From Lycium barbarum (Eukaryota > Streptophyta > Magnoliopsida > Solanales > Solanaceae): a stretch of DNA of 64,000 nucleotides. Positions 1 to 10,375 of the stretch are shown here, one piece after another. Location: NCBI RefSeq assembly GCF_019175385.1, contig NC_083340.1, positions 11,048,336-11,112,335 on the forward strand, given 5' to 3'. A model generated the notes under the pieces. That model saw only the letters and a program-made list of their open reading frames with translations. It was not told where the DNA came from and did not search any database. Position numbers and translations under genes: made by a program. Positions within the stretch are counted from its first letter, which is position 1, and every line of letters begins with the position of its first letter.

Positions 1-216
1 GACTCCTAATGAAGACGATGACGTGGCATGTGGGCCAGGCACGTGTGGACAACCGCCATTTAATATTTGGGGGTTGGCTGATTGATCCGCCACATCAGCA
101 AAAAAGGGCCATTTTGCTACTGAAAAAATATGTCCAGGGGGTAATAGGACCCCCGCAAAGGTTAGGTGTGTAGTTGGTATTTTGGTCAAACGTTGGGGGT
201 ATTTTGAGGATTTACT
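1..216. mobile_element. Unclassified repeat inside the CBL10 intron
   Basis: The sequence upstream of the first CBL10 exon has no counterpart in the second CBL10 copy, where intron homology begins only at about 8594 (matching about 219 here). The first 216 bases therefore look like the right end of an inserted repeat. It is comparatively GC-rich and ends in a 'TTGGTCAAACGTTGGGGG' stretch of a kind I associate with dispersed Solanaceae repeats. No coding potential is seen and the left end is outside the window. The family is not identified. Confidence 0.35.
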
Positions 217-366
217 CTCTATTTACTTGTGTCTTTGAAGGTTGATAAAAAGTTATGCCCAGATCACACAATGCTATAGTTAAATTTTTGTTTCTACTGT
301 GATACATGTGCAGTGTTTTTTTTTTTTTTTTTTTTTAATTTAAATTATCTGCAATTTTTTTGGCAG

Positions 367-913
367 GTTAAACAAATGTTGATTGCACTTTTATGTGAGT
401 CTGAGATGAAGTTGGCTGATGACACCATAGAGGCTATACTTGATAAGGTAATTTACTAAATGACTAATTAAAATCACTGTCCTAGACATAGACAGAGAAA
501 CCTCTATCACTCTGTCCTAAGAAGAGGCCCCGAGGTTAAGAGACCGATTCATTTTGTGTCACCGAGAGGGCATTCTTATTCATGGAACTGTTCTCTTGCT
601 TTTATCGATCTCATGGAATCTTGAATAACTATAGATTGTTATCTCTATATGTAGACTTTTGTTGAAGCAGACTCAAATCAGGATGGAAAGATTGACAAAT
701 CTGAATGGCAGATTTTTGTGGGCCGAAATCCTTCACTACTAAAGATAATGACACTTCCCTATCTAAGGTAACCAAAGTTTCTCAACTGATATATCTGGAA
801 TAGGATGGCTTATGTTGTCATCATCTGATGAGATTTATGTTTTCCGCAGGGATATTACTACTACTTTTCCTAGTTTCGTGTTCCATTCTGAAGTTGATGA
901 AGTTGCTACATAA
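367..913 (+). CDS. CBL10: Calcineurin B-like protein 10-type calcium sensor, last three exons (partial)
   Basis: CBL proteins are EF-hand calcium sensors that bind and recruit CIPK kinases; CBL10 acts in salt tolerance at the tonoplast and plasma membrane. Three exons are visible: 367-447, 655-767 and 850-913, each bounded by AG acceptors and GT donors, giving 85 codons plus TAA. The second exon encodes a complete 12-residue EF-hand loop, [12 protein letters not shown], followed by the conserved [12 protein letters not shown] segment. The last exon carries the FPSF motif, whose serine is the CIPK phosphorylation site in CBLs. The reading frame is intact. The 5' exons are not in the window; the upstream intron runs into a repeat at 1-216. 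The CBL10 assignment rather than CBL2/3 rests on the [13 protein letters not shown] and EVDEVAT ends and is from family knowledge. Confidence 0.85.
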
Positions 914-1340
914 CACTAGGATTATTCTTTTTCTTTTTGTCTAGCTTATTAGATGTATGGAATGTTTTTTCGAGTTTTGGTTTATTTAGAGTACAGGAAA
1001 TTTGAGCTGATGATAATGCTAAGTGTATCACGTCGGGTGAGGAGGACGCGAGCCTCCTACTGCAAAGTGATTTTATCATTGCCAAGCCTGCCGATAGATA
1101 GTGTGCAGGATAGCGAGGTCACTATTAGATGTGTTATCGTGCACTTTTTATCTATCTGTCCCTTTACAAGATGATTGTAATGCATGTGTTATTAAAGGTT
1201 GTCTTTTGTGCATTGGAACGATACAGAGAAGATTATGATTCTTGCCAAATATGACACGAACAATCAAAGAAGTGTCCATATTTTGTTGCCATAGTAATGC
1301 GTATGTTTAGAAGTTTAAAAGATAAATGTCACATTTAAGT
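914..1340 (+). other. CBL10 3' UTR and flank, duplicated elsewhere in the window
   Basis: This stretch follows the CBL10 stop codon. It is closely matched at 9277-9680, downstream of the second CBL10 copy, and its last ~90 bases are matched again at 20760-20875. The shared landmarks are a 'GCCTCCTACTGCAAAGTGAT' block (1051 and 9377) and a 'CACGAACAATCAAAGAA' block (about 1256, 9595 and 20767). The 73-residue open frame here is not conserved in the second copy and is not a gene. Homology to the Rf-like PPR gene starts at about 1341, which marks a duplication junction. Confidence 0.6.
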
Positions 1341-1830
1341 TACTTCATTCCATAGTAATACATCTATTTCAGTAAAGGGTAAACTTGGAGAAAATAGCAA
1401 TTTTGAGAACTTTTAATTGTTTAGATGATGCTCTGACTCTCTTCCATTAAATAGCTACAACACAGCTACTTCCTTATGTTGTCTTCTCTAAACTTTTCTC
1501 CGCCGTCTTTTCTCTTTTTGGAAAAATGCAAAAATTGGGTATTGAATTGATGGAGTCATCTTAAATGCTGATTTTTGATTTTCGGTGTTACCTATTTACT
1601 TGAAAAATGGTATTTCATTTAGTGATGTCATCTTTATCGCCCTATTAAAGGGATTCTTTGATGAAAATAAGGTAAATGATGCAGTTGAATTGTTTGAGAA
1701 GTTGGTGAGAAAAAAGTTGCGAGCTCTACGAAATTATGTATGCAATTGTCATAAATGGACTTAGCAAAAGGAATCATACCTAAAAACCTTTTAGTTTACT
1801 CTGATTAGTGGAACAAGGGAGCACTATCTT
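1341..1830 (+). pseudogene. Broken Rf-like PPR fragment
   Basis: This is a decayed copy of the first third of the PPR gene at 2882-4666. It matches from the segment just after the targeting peptide ('TTTCAGTAAAGGGTAAACTT', compare 2992) through the repeats that end near 3510. Relative to the intact gene it has lost the 'ATGAAGCATTATTCTTCTG' segment and most of one repeat, and it carries many stop codons and single-base shifts. It directly abuts the CBL10 3' flank. Such relics are typical of Rf-like PPR loci, which expand by tandem duplication and recombination. Confidence 0.75.
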
Positions 1831-2881
1831 AGAATATTTGAAGCTAATCAAACTGTCAAAACAATTTTTGGCATGTTGAAATCATACACTATCTTAGAAC
1901 ATTTGAATTAAACTTTTTATCTTCCAGTTTTTCCAATTTACATTAAAGGCGGTGATTTGAAAGACAATGAAGAGCTACTATAGATGCATTGAGTACAAGA
2001 CAACAAGCATAACTTGTGAATATTTTAGCATAATTTGATCAAGTAGCACCTAGTACTATACTACCATGGCCATCCGAATTAGGAGAGAATATTGAAATAG
2101 ATGATTAAAACACAAGTTGATTTACCTAAAGGATATTCAAATTACTTTTTGTCTTTATGTTATGTTTAATAATGACTTGAATATTTATATCTAGAAAAAT
2201 TGAGTTCTTTTACACAAAAAGCAAAAAAGAGAGAAAAAAAAAATCAACGAAATTAAAATGGATTTTCATAAGGTCGGGTTGCAAGTAAACTTCGGTGGTA
2301 ACTAGTACTCGCTAATTAAGTTTTATGCAAGATTTTAAAACTATTCAGTGTTTAGCCACTTTAAATGTAAAAACAAATTTTTTGACAAATATATCATCAG
2401 TTAAAACACATAGAAGCTTTAGATACCATGATAAAGAAATGGACATTGGTCTAACTCAACCCAAAAGCTAGCTCATGAAAGGAGGATCTTCATTTCTAAT
2501 TCTATCTCTCCTCGTATGCTCACACATCTATTGCAATATTTTCATCTCCGCCACCATCATTTTCTAAATGTGAGAATTCTTGACTGGAAGAACGTAAGCT
2601 AATAATTTAAAAGAATAAATATATTAATTAGTCACCAAATTTGTTAAAGCAAAATAAAAAAGGATGGAATTTTGGATTTTTTTTGTTGTATGAGTTTATG
2701 AATTGTTAATTGACTCATTTTGACTCAAAACAAGTTTTGAACAGATTGAAAATTTTTGACCCTATAATTGATAATGATATGCTTTGACTCGTATTATATT
2801 TAATATGACCCAACTTGCTCATTTCCTATTTCTTCCAAAATGAGGGCACACCAAATAGAATACCAGCAATTCAGTAAAGAG
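1831..2881. other. Intergenic and probable promoter region of the PPR gene
   Basis: AT-rich sequence without convincing coding potential. A 'TATTATATTTAATATG' stretch near 2792-2807 could serve as a TATA-like element about 80 bases before the preferred start codon, but no single promoter site can be fixed. A short repeated phrase 'ACACTATCTTAGAA' occurs twice near 1818-1900. No transposon ends were recognised. Confidence 0.3.
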
Positions 2882-4666
2882 ATGAGGAGAATTTCTCTGC
2901 TTTGCCCTCACAATGGTATTATTCCCTTTATCTCTTTCTTTACTACAACAACTATTAGAGCTTATTCTTCATGTCATAGTAATAAATCCATTTCAGTAAA
3001 AGGTAAACTTGGGTTAAACATTAATTTTGAGAAGGTCAAGTGTTTAGATGATGCTGTTACTCTCTTCCATCAAATGGTTACAACACAGCCTCTTCCTTCA
3101 CTTCTTGTCTTCAGTCAATTATTTAAAACTATGCTAAATATGAAGCATTATTCTTCTGTCATTTCTCTTTTTCAAGAAATGCAGAAATTAGGTATCCCCA
3201 TTAATGATTTCATCTTGAATATCGTGATTAACAGTTATTGCCTGATGCATCGTGCTGATTATGGATTTTCGGTGTTGTCCATTTACTTGAAGACTGGCAT
3301 TTCGTTTAATGATATCACCTTTACTACCCTAATCAGGGGATTTTTTGCCGAAAATAAGGTCAAAGATGCAGTTGAGTTGTTTAAGAAATTGGTGAGAGAG
3401 AAGATTTGTGAACCCGATGAAGTCATGTATGCAACTGTCATGAATGGGCTTAGCAAAAAGGGTCATACTCAAAAAACTTTAAGTTTGCTCCGGTTAATGG
3501 AACAAGGGAACACTAAGCCCAACATAGTTAACTACAACATCGTCATAGATGGCCTCTGCAAAGATAGAAATTTAGATATTGCTATAAACCTTTTGAACGA
3601 GATGAAGCAGAAAGGCATTTCTCCTGACATAGTCACGTATAGTTCATTGATTGATGGTTTCTGTAAGCTTGGTCAGTGGGAAAAGGTTAGGACTTTGTTC
3701 TCTGAGATGGTGAACCTTAATATTTATCCAAATGTTCACATCTTCAACATAGTGACAGATGGACTTTGTAAAGAAGGAAAAGTTGAAGATGCCGAGGAAG
3801 TAATGAGACATATGATAAGAAAAGGTGTAAATCCTGATAAATTCACTTACAATGCGATAATGGATGGATATTGTTTGCGTGGTCAAATGGATAGAGCGAG
3901 AAGCATTTTTGATATCATGATAGATAAGTGCATTGAGCCTGACATTATTTGTTATACTATACTAATAAATGGATATTGTAAGAAAAAGAAATTGGTTGAG
4001 GCCATGCAATTATTTGGTGAAATTTCTCAAAAGGGATCAAAGTCTGATACTTTTACCTACACTACTATCTTGCAAGGTCTTTTTGAAGTTGGAAGAATTG
4101 GTGATGCTGAAAAAATTTATGCCGACATGCTATCTGCGGGCCCCATACCTAATATATACACTCATTGCACTTTGCTCAATGGTTATTTTAAGTACGGACT
4201 TGTTGAAAAGGCTATGTCACTCTTTAATAAGTTGGAAAGAAAGAGAGAAAATACCAATATTGTATTCTACAATATTATCATTAGTGGATTATGCAAAAAT
4301 GATAAACTCGACAAAGCTCGTTCGATTTTTGAGAAGCTTTCTTTCATTGGATTGCTTCCGGATGTGAGAACATACACTGCTATGATAAATGGATTTTGTC
4401 TTGAAGGGTTGTTTGATGAAGCTAAAGATATTCTAAGAAAAATGGAAGACAACGGTTGCTTACCAAACAATGTCACTTACAATGTTATTGTGCAAGGATT
4501 TCTCAGGTGCAACAGAATTAGTGAAATGGCAACTTTCATGAAGGTAATGGCTGGAAAGGGGTTCTCATTTGATGCAACTACAACTGAGTTTTTGATAAAC
4601 TTTATAAGGGAGAATCCTTCCGTGGTTGAGATGATACCAGAGCTTCACTTGAAAAATAAGAAGTGA
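2882..4666 (+). CDS. Rf-like P-type pentatricopeptide repeat protein, mitochondrial
   Basis: P-class PPR proteins bind organellar RNA in a sequence-specific way; members of the Rf clade silence mitochondrial transcripts that cause cytoplasmic male sterility. The frame encodes 594 residues from ATG 2882, or 608 from the upstream ATG at 2840. I prefer 2882 because MRRISLLCPHNG begins a basic, Ser/Thr-rich mitochondrial presequence of the type found in petunia Rf-PPR592 (592 residues). From about residue 66 there are 14-15 tandem 35-residue repeats with the usual PDxxTYN starts and GLCK/GYC mid-motifs, then a non-repeat tail ending in KNKK. The gene is single-exon and unbroken. Beside it lies a broken paralogue (1341-1830), as expected for an Rf-like cluster. 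Closest relationship to petunia Rf-PPR592 is recalled family knowledge; restorer activity is not implied. Confidence 0.9.
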   Translation: MRRISLLCPHNGIIPFISFFTTTTIRAYSSCHSNKSISVKGKLGLNINFEKVKCLDDAVTLFHQMVTTQPLPSLLVFSQLFKTMLNMKHYSSVISLFQEMQKLGIPINDFILNIVINSYCLMHRADYGFSVLSIYLKTGISFNDITFTTLIRGFFAENKVKDAVELFKKLVREKICEPDEVMYATVMNGLSKKGHTQKTLSLLRLMEQGNTKPNIVNYNIVIDGLCKDRNLDIAINLLNEMKQKGISPDIVTYSSLIDGFCKLGQWEKVRTLFSEMVNLNIYPNVHIFNIVTDGLCKEGKVEDAEEVMRHMIRKGVNPDKFTYNAIMDGYCLRGQMDRARSIFDIMIDKCIEPDIICYTILINGYCKKKKLVEAMQLFGEISQKGSKSDTFTYTTILQGLFEVGRIGDAEKIYADMLSAGPIPNIYTHCTLLNGYFKYGLVEKAMSLFNKLERKRENTNIVFYNIIISGLCKNDKLDKARSIFEKLSFIGLLPDVRTYTAMINGFCLEGLFDEAKDILRKMEDNGCLPNNVTYNVIVQGFLRCNRISEMATFMKVMAGKGFSFDATTTEFLINFIRENPSVVEMIPELHLKNKK

Positions 4667-5259
4667 ATATTTCTTTCGCTTGGTTTATTCGACTACGCTA
4701 GGGTTGTGTTACAATTTCCTTCTTATCCCTTCCAATACAATTGCAGAAGCTGATGGCAATCAGAACGCTGCTTGAGTTTTCTAGGCAGGCCTATCGAGGA
4801 GGTACTTCAATTTTGATATTTTGAGTTTTTTATCAGGTCTTCTTTCTCATAGAAATCAAATGTTATTGCACTCTTAATATCAGACCAAATGGTGACCATA
4901 CCAGTTTAAAAAAATAGTAATAATGGTGAGTTTCCTTATGTGTACACGTTATAAGTCTAGTAATATCATCTTCAGTGCTATTTAGTTATCTTAAGTTATT
5001 TTTTTAATATTTTTAATTGTTATCTTCAGACTTCAGGTGTTATCATTTTCTGTCTTTTTAAGAGTCAATAACAACTGCCTTTAACTTAGAAGTTGCTACA
5101 GGAACAATGTTTTTGGTAGTTTCTAAAAGTCATATTTACATCATCCATAAATGGAACACCTGAGCTCATGACAAGATCAACCCCATGCCTCTGCCTGAAC
5201 CATATAGTATGAATAGTTTTGGTTTTCCTGAAATTGAAATGAAACAAGTTTGAATCTGA
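4667..5259. other. 3' UTR and intergenic stretch after the PPR gene
   Basis: The first part probably contains the PPR 3' UTR; the rest is AT-rich with no coding potential. Nothing recognisable as a mobile element was found until the LINE relic. Confidence 0.3.
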
Positions 5260-6020
5260 TAGGGTAATACTATAGATGAATGGTCAACATCATATACAAA
5301 ATTATTTAAGTATATATCTTTGGAAGCTTATATATGATCCAAGAGGCCTCTCTACCTCACACAAGGTAGGGGAAAGGTCTGCGTTACACTCTACCCTCTC
5401 CAAACCCCACTTGTGGGACCACATTGGGTATGATGTTGTTGTTATATATGATCCAAGAACGCTGGATGCTTATTGGGAATTGACATTTTCATAGAATAGT
5501 AATATTGTCAAAGTAAAGTTCATTGGTCCCGCCTATTTGATTGGGAATTTGAAGATGTAAATGAATTGCTGCTGAAATTGGAGGCTGTCTCTCAAGATCA
5601 GGTTGCTGACTTACTGTGGTGGAAGTTTCAGACAGACAGTAAGTTTACTTGGGAGGCATTTAACCGGACTGGCTGTGGAGAACAATTGCAGCTCCGACAG
5701 CCACCTGTTTCACGTGTTTAACCCATGACACCTTGCAAAAAGAGGAAGCGTTTTTGTGTGGCTGATGCTTTTTGTGTGGAAGTGTCAATGAATCGGTAAA
5801 TCACCCACTGCTTCACTAGAGAGATCTGGAGAATCTTTCTTGCTATTTTGTGGGTCATGCCAGGATGCATTAAACTTGCACTGAGCAGCTGATACGAGCA
5901 GTCTTCATCAAGGGACAACAAGCACTACACAACTGCTATTCCTTCCTGCCTTTTCTGGTCCATTTGGATGGAGAGGAATGATAGACGTCTCAATGAAAAG
6001 ATAAACAAGAATAAAAAGGT
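5260..6020 (+). pseudogene. LINE ORF2 relic (zinc-binding region), split by a SINE
   Basis: Short translated stretches in shifting frames match the region after reverse transcriptase in plant L1-type LINEs. One runs DWEFEDVNELLLKLEAV, then a DLLWWKF..SKFTWEAF segment (about 5535-5670). Another is the CLFWSIWMERNDRR segment (about 5945-5990) that precedes the end of such ORFs. Between them several stop codons and shifts interrupt the frame. A SINE with target duplications (5328-5458) sits in its upstream part. Only a 3' portion remains. Confidence 0.6.
5345..5441 (+). mobile_element. TS-type tRNA-derived SINE, 5' truncated
   Basis: The body contains the Solanaceae TS SINE 3' region: 'AAGGTCTGCGTTACACTCTA' then 'CCCCACTTGTGGGA' and a terminal GTTGTTG. 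It is flanked by a perfect 17-bp direct repeat, TTATATATGATCCAAGA, at 5328-5344 and 5442-5458, which is the target site duplication. The 5' half of the family is missing. Confidence 0.8.
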
Positions 6021-6601
6021 TTTGCGAGACTGGATCACCTTGCCTTGGACCTGTCTGATTAGGGAAAAACAATTGATAATGATAGATACTCTAACAGTAG
6101 TAATACGATACGTAATCTGGGAATTCTTATTCAGTGTAATGGCTTCTAAGCGATTTGGAGCCAAATGTTATTCTCTGAAATTTTCCATAACTCATGGTAG
6201 TGTCAATGGGTATCAAAATGCTTTCTTTTGTGTATAGGAATTCAAGAAAATGGTTTGTAATTGTTGAGAGTGGCTCCTTTTCTTCCTTTATTACCCTGTG
6301 GAACTGTTGTATTTGGTTTCTCTATTTATCCAAGGATGATAGCTAGGCTTGATTGCTGAAGAATGAAAATGTGTCCTAACTCCTAATAGCACGGACTTGG
6401 TTTGACATGTAATAATTGCTGCTTGTAGTATTTGATTGTTGAAAGAAAAATAAAGAAAACAGAGTGAGAAACTTTGGCCTTCTTGTTTTCTCATGGTTTC
6501 TATAAAACTAAGAAATTAAAAGATGGAAGAACAAGCACTCTTACTGCTACATGTCCAAGGGGTGGTGGCCGCGCTTATTATATTCTTCTGTGGCCAATTA
6601 A
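6021..6601. other. Intergenic, no supported gene
   Basis: No coding or repeat signature is convincing. Short open frames on both strands here (6291-6494 minus, 6474-6740 plus) lack family resemblance; the plus-strand one overlaps the carrier exon in a different frame. Confidence 0.25.
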
Positions 6602-6807
6602 TACATTGACCAGTTATCTGTTAGTATTGACGGCATCTTTCTTATTACGTCAAAATCTGCTAGTATTAGAGATTTCGTACGGGAGGGTGAAGTTGGAATG
6701 TGTCGGGAAGTTGAAAAGGTGGAGGAGAAGAAGGTGCTAAGCGGTGGTGCTGCTTTGAATACTACTAAGCATCTATGGGCTGGAGCTGTTGCAGCTGCGG
6801 TTTCAAG
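6602..6807 (+). pseudogene. Single exon of a BTL3-like mitochondrial adenine nucleotide carrier
   Basis: One open frame of 68 codons, running from just after a stop at 6599-6601 to a GT donor at 6808, ends in KKVLSGGAALNTTKHLWAGA then VAAAVSR. This is the start of the first carrier repeat of BTL3-type mitochondrial adenine nucleotide transporters (SLC25 family), just before its first intron. Neither an upstream start codon in frame nor the following exon (expected to begin with a PLERLKLEY-type motif) was found in the next 2 kb. It is therefore a gene fragment that was captured or left behind. Confidence 0.6.
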
Positions 6808-7304
6808 GTAAAATATGGGCCTTTTTCACAGTTTTGAATTGGTTTGATCTGCAAATTCTTACTTGTAAACAAACATATTTTCTTACCCGTGTTGAAATGA
6901 ATGAGTCTGAATAGAGCCGAATGGTTATATAAGATTCCTGTAGACAACTTTAAGTGGTTTAATTTGTGATTAAGGCCTAGCCTTTGTTGTTGGTATGGTT
7001 CTATATTGCAGTCAATCAAACTATGTGAAAATGCCTTTTTGTATCTATTCACTTAGCTTCAATGACAAACTAGTTGAGGTCAGCTATTGTGGTAATTAAA
7101 ATTTTATGGCATGGAGAAACTAGTGTCTATTCGATAAATCAAATTATTTAGTTATTTGAGCATCAATTAGTTTGGCATGGATATGCTTGGACTATTTGAC
7201 GGCGATTTTTCTATCATTTAACGTGGAAGGATAACTACCTGGTGTATGTATTCTTCGCATTTTGGGATTCAAGGGACTAGATCAGTTAATACTTAGTTTA
7301 AAAA
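6808..7304. other. Former intron or intergenic stretch
   Basis: This follows the carrier exon donor site and may be its intron remnant. AT-rich; no exon or transposon end recognised. Confidence 0.25.
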
Positions 7305-7440
7305 AGGTAGGCGGTGCACTAAGCTCCGGCTATGCCCAGGGAAGGATTGGACCACATTGGGTCAATTGTATGAATTACGAATCCTTATCTTGCATTTCGA
7401 TAAGAAGCTATTTCCCGATTTGAATCCGTGACCTCTACGT
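7305..7440 (+). mobile_element. tRNA-derived SINE, Au-like
   Basis: The core 'CGGTGCACTAAGCTCCGGCT', then 'GGGAAGGATTGGACCACATT', and a 'GATTTGAATCCGTGACCTCT' end match a SINE type common in Solanaceae (I recall it as the Au family). The GAATCCGTGACCTC end resembles a decayed downstream module. No clear target duplication was found. Confidence 0.55.
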
Positions 7441-8560
7441 TATTTATTTATTTGACAAAAAAAAGATAGAAAAACAAACAATTGAAGATTCTAATTATAC
7501 GTAATTCTACGTCAAGTTTCCTTGGCAATGCCCTAATGGGAGTCTTGTTGTCTTATGTTGTCATTGTTCTTGGGCACGAAAGTTATTTACTTCCCTAGAT
7601 ATTTAGTTTTGCTTTTCTGTCACATCCCATACTTGAGGTTCTTGTAAAGGTATTTGCTAAAACCGTAGTGCAGTAGACAGCTGAAGTATCATACTCGGGC
7701 TTTGTTTGCATGTCTTTCAGCATTACATAATGTCTCACAGTTCTCTTTGGAGGAAATTTAATTGTATAAAATAGTGACCATGTTGTTATATAATTACTTA
7801 ATTTTTCTTTTTTATCAAAAAGATCAATATAATTTTCTTTTCCTAGATATTGAGTTTCGTGTGGTCTGTCATATTATACACTTAGGTCCCAGGGAACTGC
7901 ACCTATATTGGTGAGAGGTAGGAGGTATTCAATGGATTAGTCGAGATATGCAAAAGTTGGCTTGAACTCCATTGTTATAAGAAAAGGAAGGGTTCTTGGA
8001 AGTTATAAAATATTCGCTTAAACTTCATGATTGTAGTTGACTGAAGCTTCATTTATATTGGTGGTGTTTGGGTCAGTTTGTGCATACCTAGACTAATTAA
8101 TTGGACATACAGTCTAGCTCACAAGCACATGTTATCTGCCCACCATGGTTGGAGCAGGTGGGCTCACACCTAGTATTGTAGATTGGACTACAATTTACAG
8201 TTTACGCCCTCAACTAATGTGATACTTTAACTGAAACAGTAGCATTGATAGTATCAGTGGGCAACTAGAGTTTTTCTTTCTAGGTATAGGATACCATTCA
8301 ATTTTCACTCTTCCAGCTGGTCTATTCTTCAGTTGCTTTCTGCCTTATTTTGAGTTGTATTATCTTCCAGACAATACGTACTTATCAGAAAAGGAATTAA
8401 AAAACTTCTGTACAATTTACCTTACCTTGTAACCAAAGCTTTTGTACAAGACTTGACTGAGGCATTTCCAGCCGTTTAACACTCGTCTTTATTGGGTGGC
8501 TTTGGCTCGCCTTAAATACCATCACTATGCTTTCCCCCCTTCTCTTGAAGTTCTTTGCAG
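7441..8560. other. Intergenic or intronic, no supported feature
   Basis: AT-rich DNA between the SINE and the second CBL10 copy. I searched for CBL10 5' exons and further carrier exons and saw none. Confidence 0.25.
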
Positions 8561-8718
8561 CTATCTTGGGACTCGGAAGCAGTAGGTCTTTTGTCTATTT
8601 ACTTGTGACATCTATGTTTGATGAAGGTTTATGCCAAGATTACGATGCAATAATTGATTTTTTGTTTCTATTGTGAAATATGTGCAGGTTTTTTAATTAT
8701 CTGCAAATTTTTTGGCAG

Positions 8719-9276
8719 GTTAAACAAATATTGATTGCACTTCTATGGGAGTCTGAGATGAAGTTGGCTGATGAGACCATAGAGGCTATACTTGATAAGG
8801 TAATTTACTAAATGGCTAATTAAATTCCATTGTCCTAGACACAACCATAGAAACCTTTATCATTCTGTCTAAGAAGAGGCCCCAAGGTTAAGAGGCCAAT
8901 GCATTTTGTGTCAGTGGGAGATGGCAGTTTTCATTCATGGAACTGTTTTCTTGCTTTTATCGATCTCGTGGAATTTTGAATAACTATAGATTGTTTACCT
9001 CTTTATGTAGACTTTTATGGAAGCAGACTCAAATCAGGACGGAAAGATTGACAAGTCTGAATGGCGGATTTTCGTGGGTAGAAATCCTTCACTACTAAAA
9101 ATAATGACACTTCCTATCTAAGGTAACCAACTAACCGTAGTTTCTCAACTGATATATCAGAAACACCTTGGCTGATATTTTCGTTGTCTGATGAGATTAA
9201 TGTTTTCCGCAGGGATATTACAACTATTCTTCCTAGTTTCGTATTCCATTCTGATGTTGATGAAGTTGCTACATAA
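8719..9276 (+). pseudogene. Second copy of the CBL10 3' exons, frameshifted
   Basis: The same three exons as at 367-913 recur at 8719-8799, 9011-9122 and 9213-9276 with conserved splice sites and matching introns; homology begins in the intron near 8594. The middle exon is 112 rather than 113 bases. One C is missing from the CTTCCCTATCTAAG junction, so the frame reads into TAA at 9119-9121 and stops after TLPI. The final exon with the FPSF motif would not be translated. EF-hand residues are otherwise intact ([12 protein letters not shown]), so the break may be recent. No upstream CBL10 exons precede it in the 1.9 kb examined, which suggests a duplicated 3' fragment rather than a whole gene. 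Confidence 0.8.
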
Positions 9277-9680
9277 CACTAGGAAATGTTGTTCGAGTTT
9301 TGGTCTTGTTTTAGATTACAGGAAATTTGAGCTGATGTAATACTTAGTGTATCACGTTGCGTAAAGAGGATGCCAGCCTCCTACTGCAAAGTGATTTTAT
9401 CATTGCCAAGCCTGCCGATAGATAGTGTGCAGGATAGTGAGGTCAATATTAGTTCTAGTTATTGTGCGGTTTTTATCTATCTATCCCTTTACAAGATGAT
9501 TGTAATGCTTGTGTTATTAAAGGTTGTCTTTTTGCGCACATCTGATAAATTAGAACGATACAGGGAAGATTATGATTCTTGCCCCAGGATGACACGAACA
9601 ATCAAAGAAATGTCCACATTTTGTTGCCAAAGTAACGCATATGATAGAAGTTTATCAGATAGTGACACATTTAAGTTATG
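9277..9680 (+). other. Duplicated CBL10 3' flank
   Basis: Matches 914-1340 with scattered substitutions and small gaps, ending near the 'ACACATTTAAGTTA' phrase. The 103-residue open frame at 9370-9681 arises from this UTR and is not conserved in the other copy. Confidence 0.6.
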
Positions 9681-9885
9681 ACTTAATAAACCCTTGATTG
9701 ACAAGGTTTTCATTGTTCCCCTCTAAATTAGATAAAAGTGGAAGGGTAACGGTGTCTTTGGAACGGAGGAAAATATTTACTAGAGAATATATTTTAATAT
9801 TTTCATGTCTGGTCAATTTCTTTTTAAAATATTTTTTCCTTGGAGAATATTTACATTTTTTTTGCGCGGATTGTCTTCAAACGTG

Positions 9886-10375
9886 CTGGTCTTTAAGTTT
9901 TGCCCCTCAAATTCCGGTCTTTAATTTTTGCCTTTTACTAAAAAAGTGGCCGAAAATACCTCAAGGTTCTGGGTTTGAACTCGGACTCAGTGAAAAATAA
10001 TAATTTCTCAAGGTAAGGTTTCACGATAGTTAACCCTTATAAAGCCTAATTTAGTTATGCTATAGTTTCAAGCTGGGCCTTATAGGACATAACTTCTATA
10101 GTTTTAAGTTATGCCTAAAGCAGAAGTTATGTCGAACAAGGGGTTAAGGCATAACTTCACTTCTATATACAAACTACGCCTTAAGGCATAACTTGCCTTG
10201 CAATTTTTTTTTTGTCTCTGTTGAGATTCTACCGAAGTTAAAGTCTAATTTTTGCCCGAATAAGCCTAATTTTCTATGAAATTCTGCCTTGCGATTTTTT
10301 TTATGCTTTGATGGGGTTTGAACCCAGAATCTCAGAAGTTGAGGATCAAAAATTAAAAACCACCCTCGAATAAGT
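9886..10375. repeat. Element with imperfect terminal inverted repeats
   Basis: The left arm (GGTCTTTAATTTTTGCC, then CTCAAGGTTCTGGGTTTGAA near 9915-9980) is repeated inverted near 10316-10366 (GGTTTGAACCCAGAATCTCA, then AAAAATTAAAAACC). The interior has several copies of an AAGTTATGCCTAA/AAGGCATAACTT motif in both orientations. It resembles a non-autonomous fold-back element common in Solanaceae; superfamily not assigned. Confidence 0.45.
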
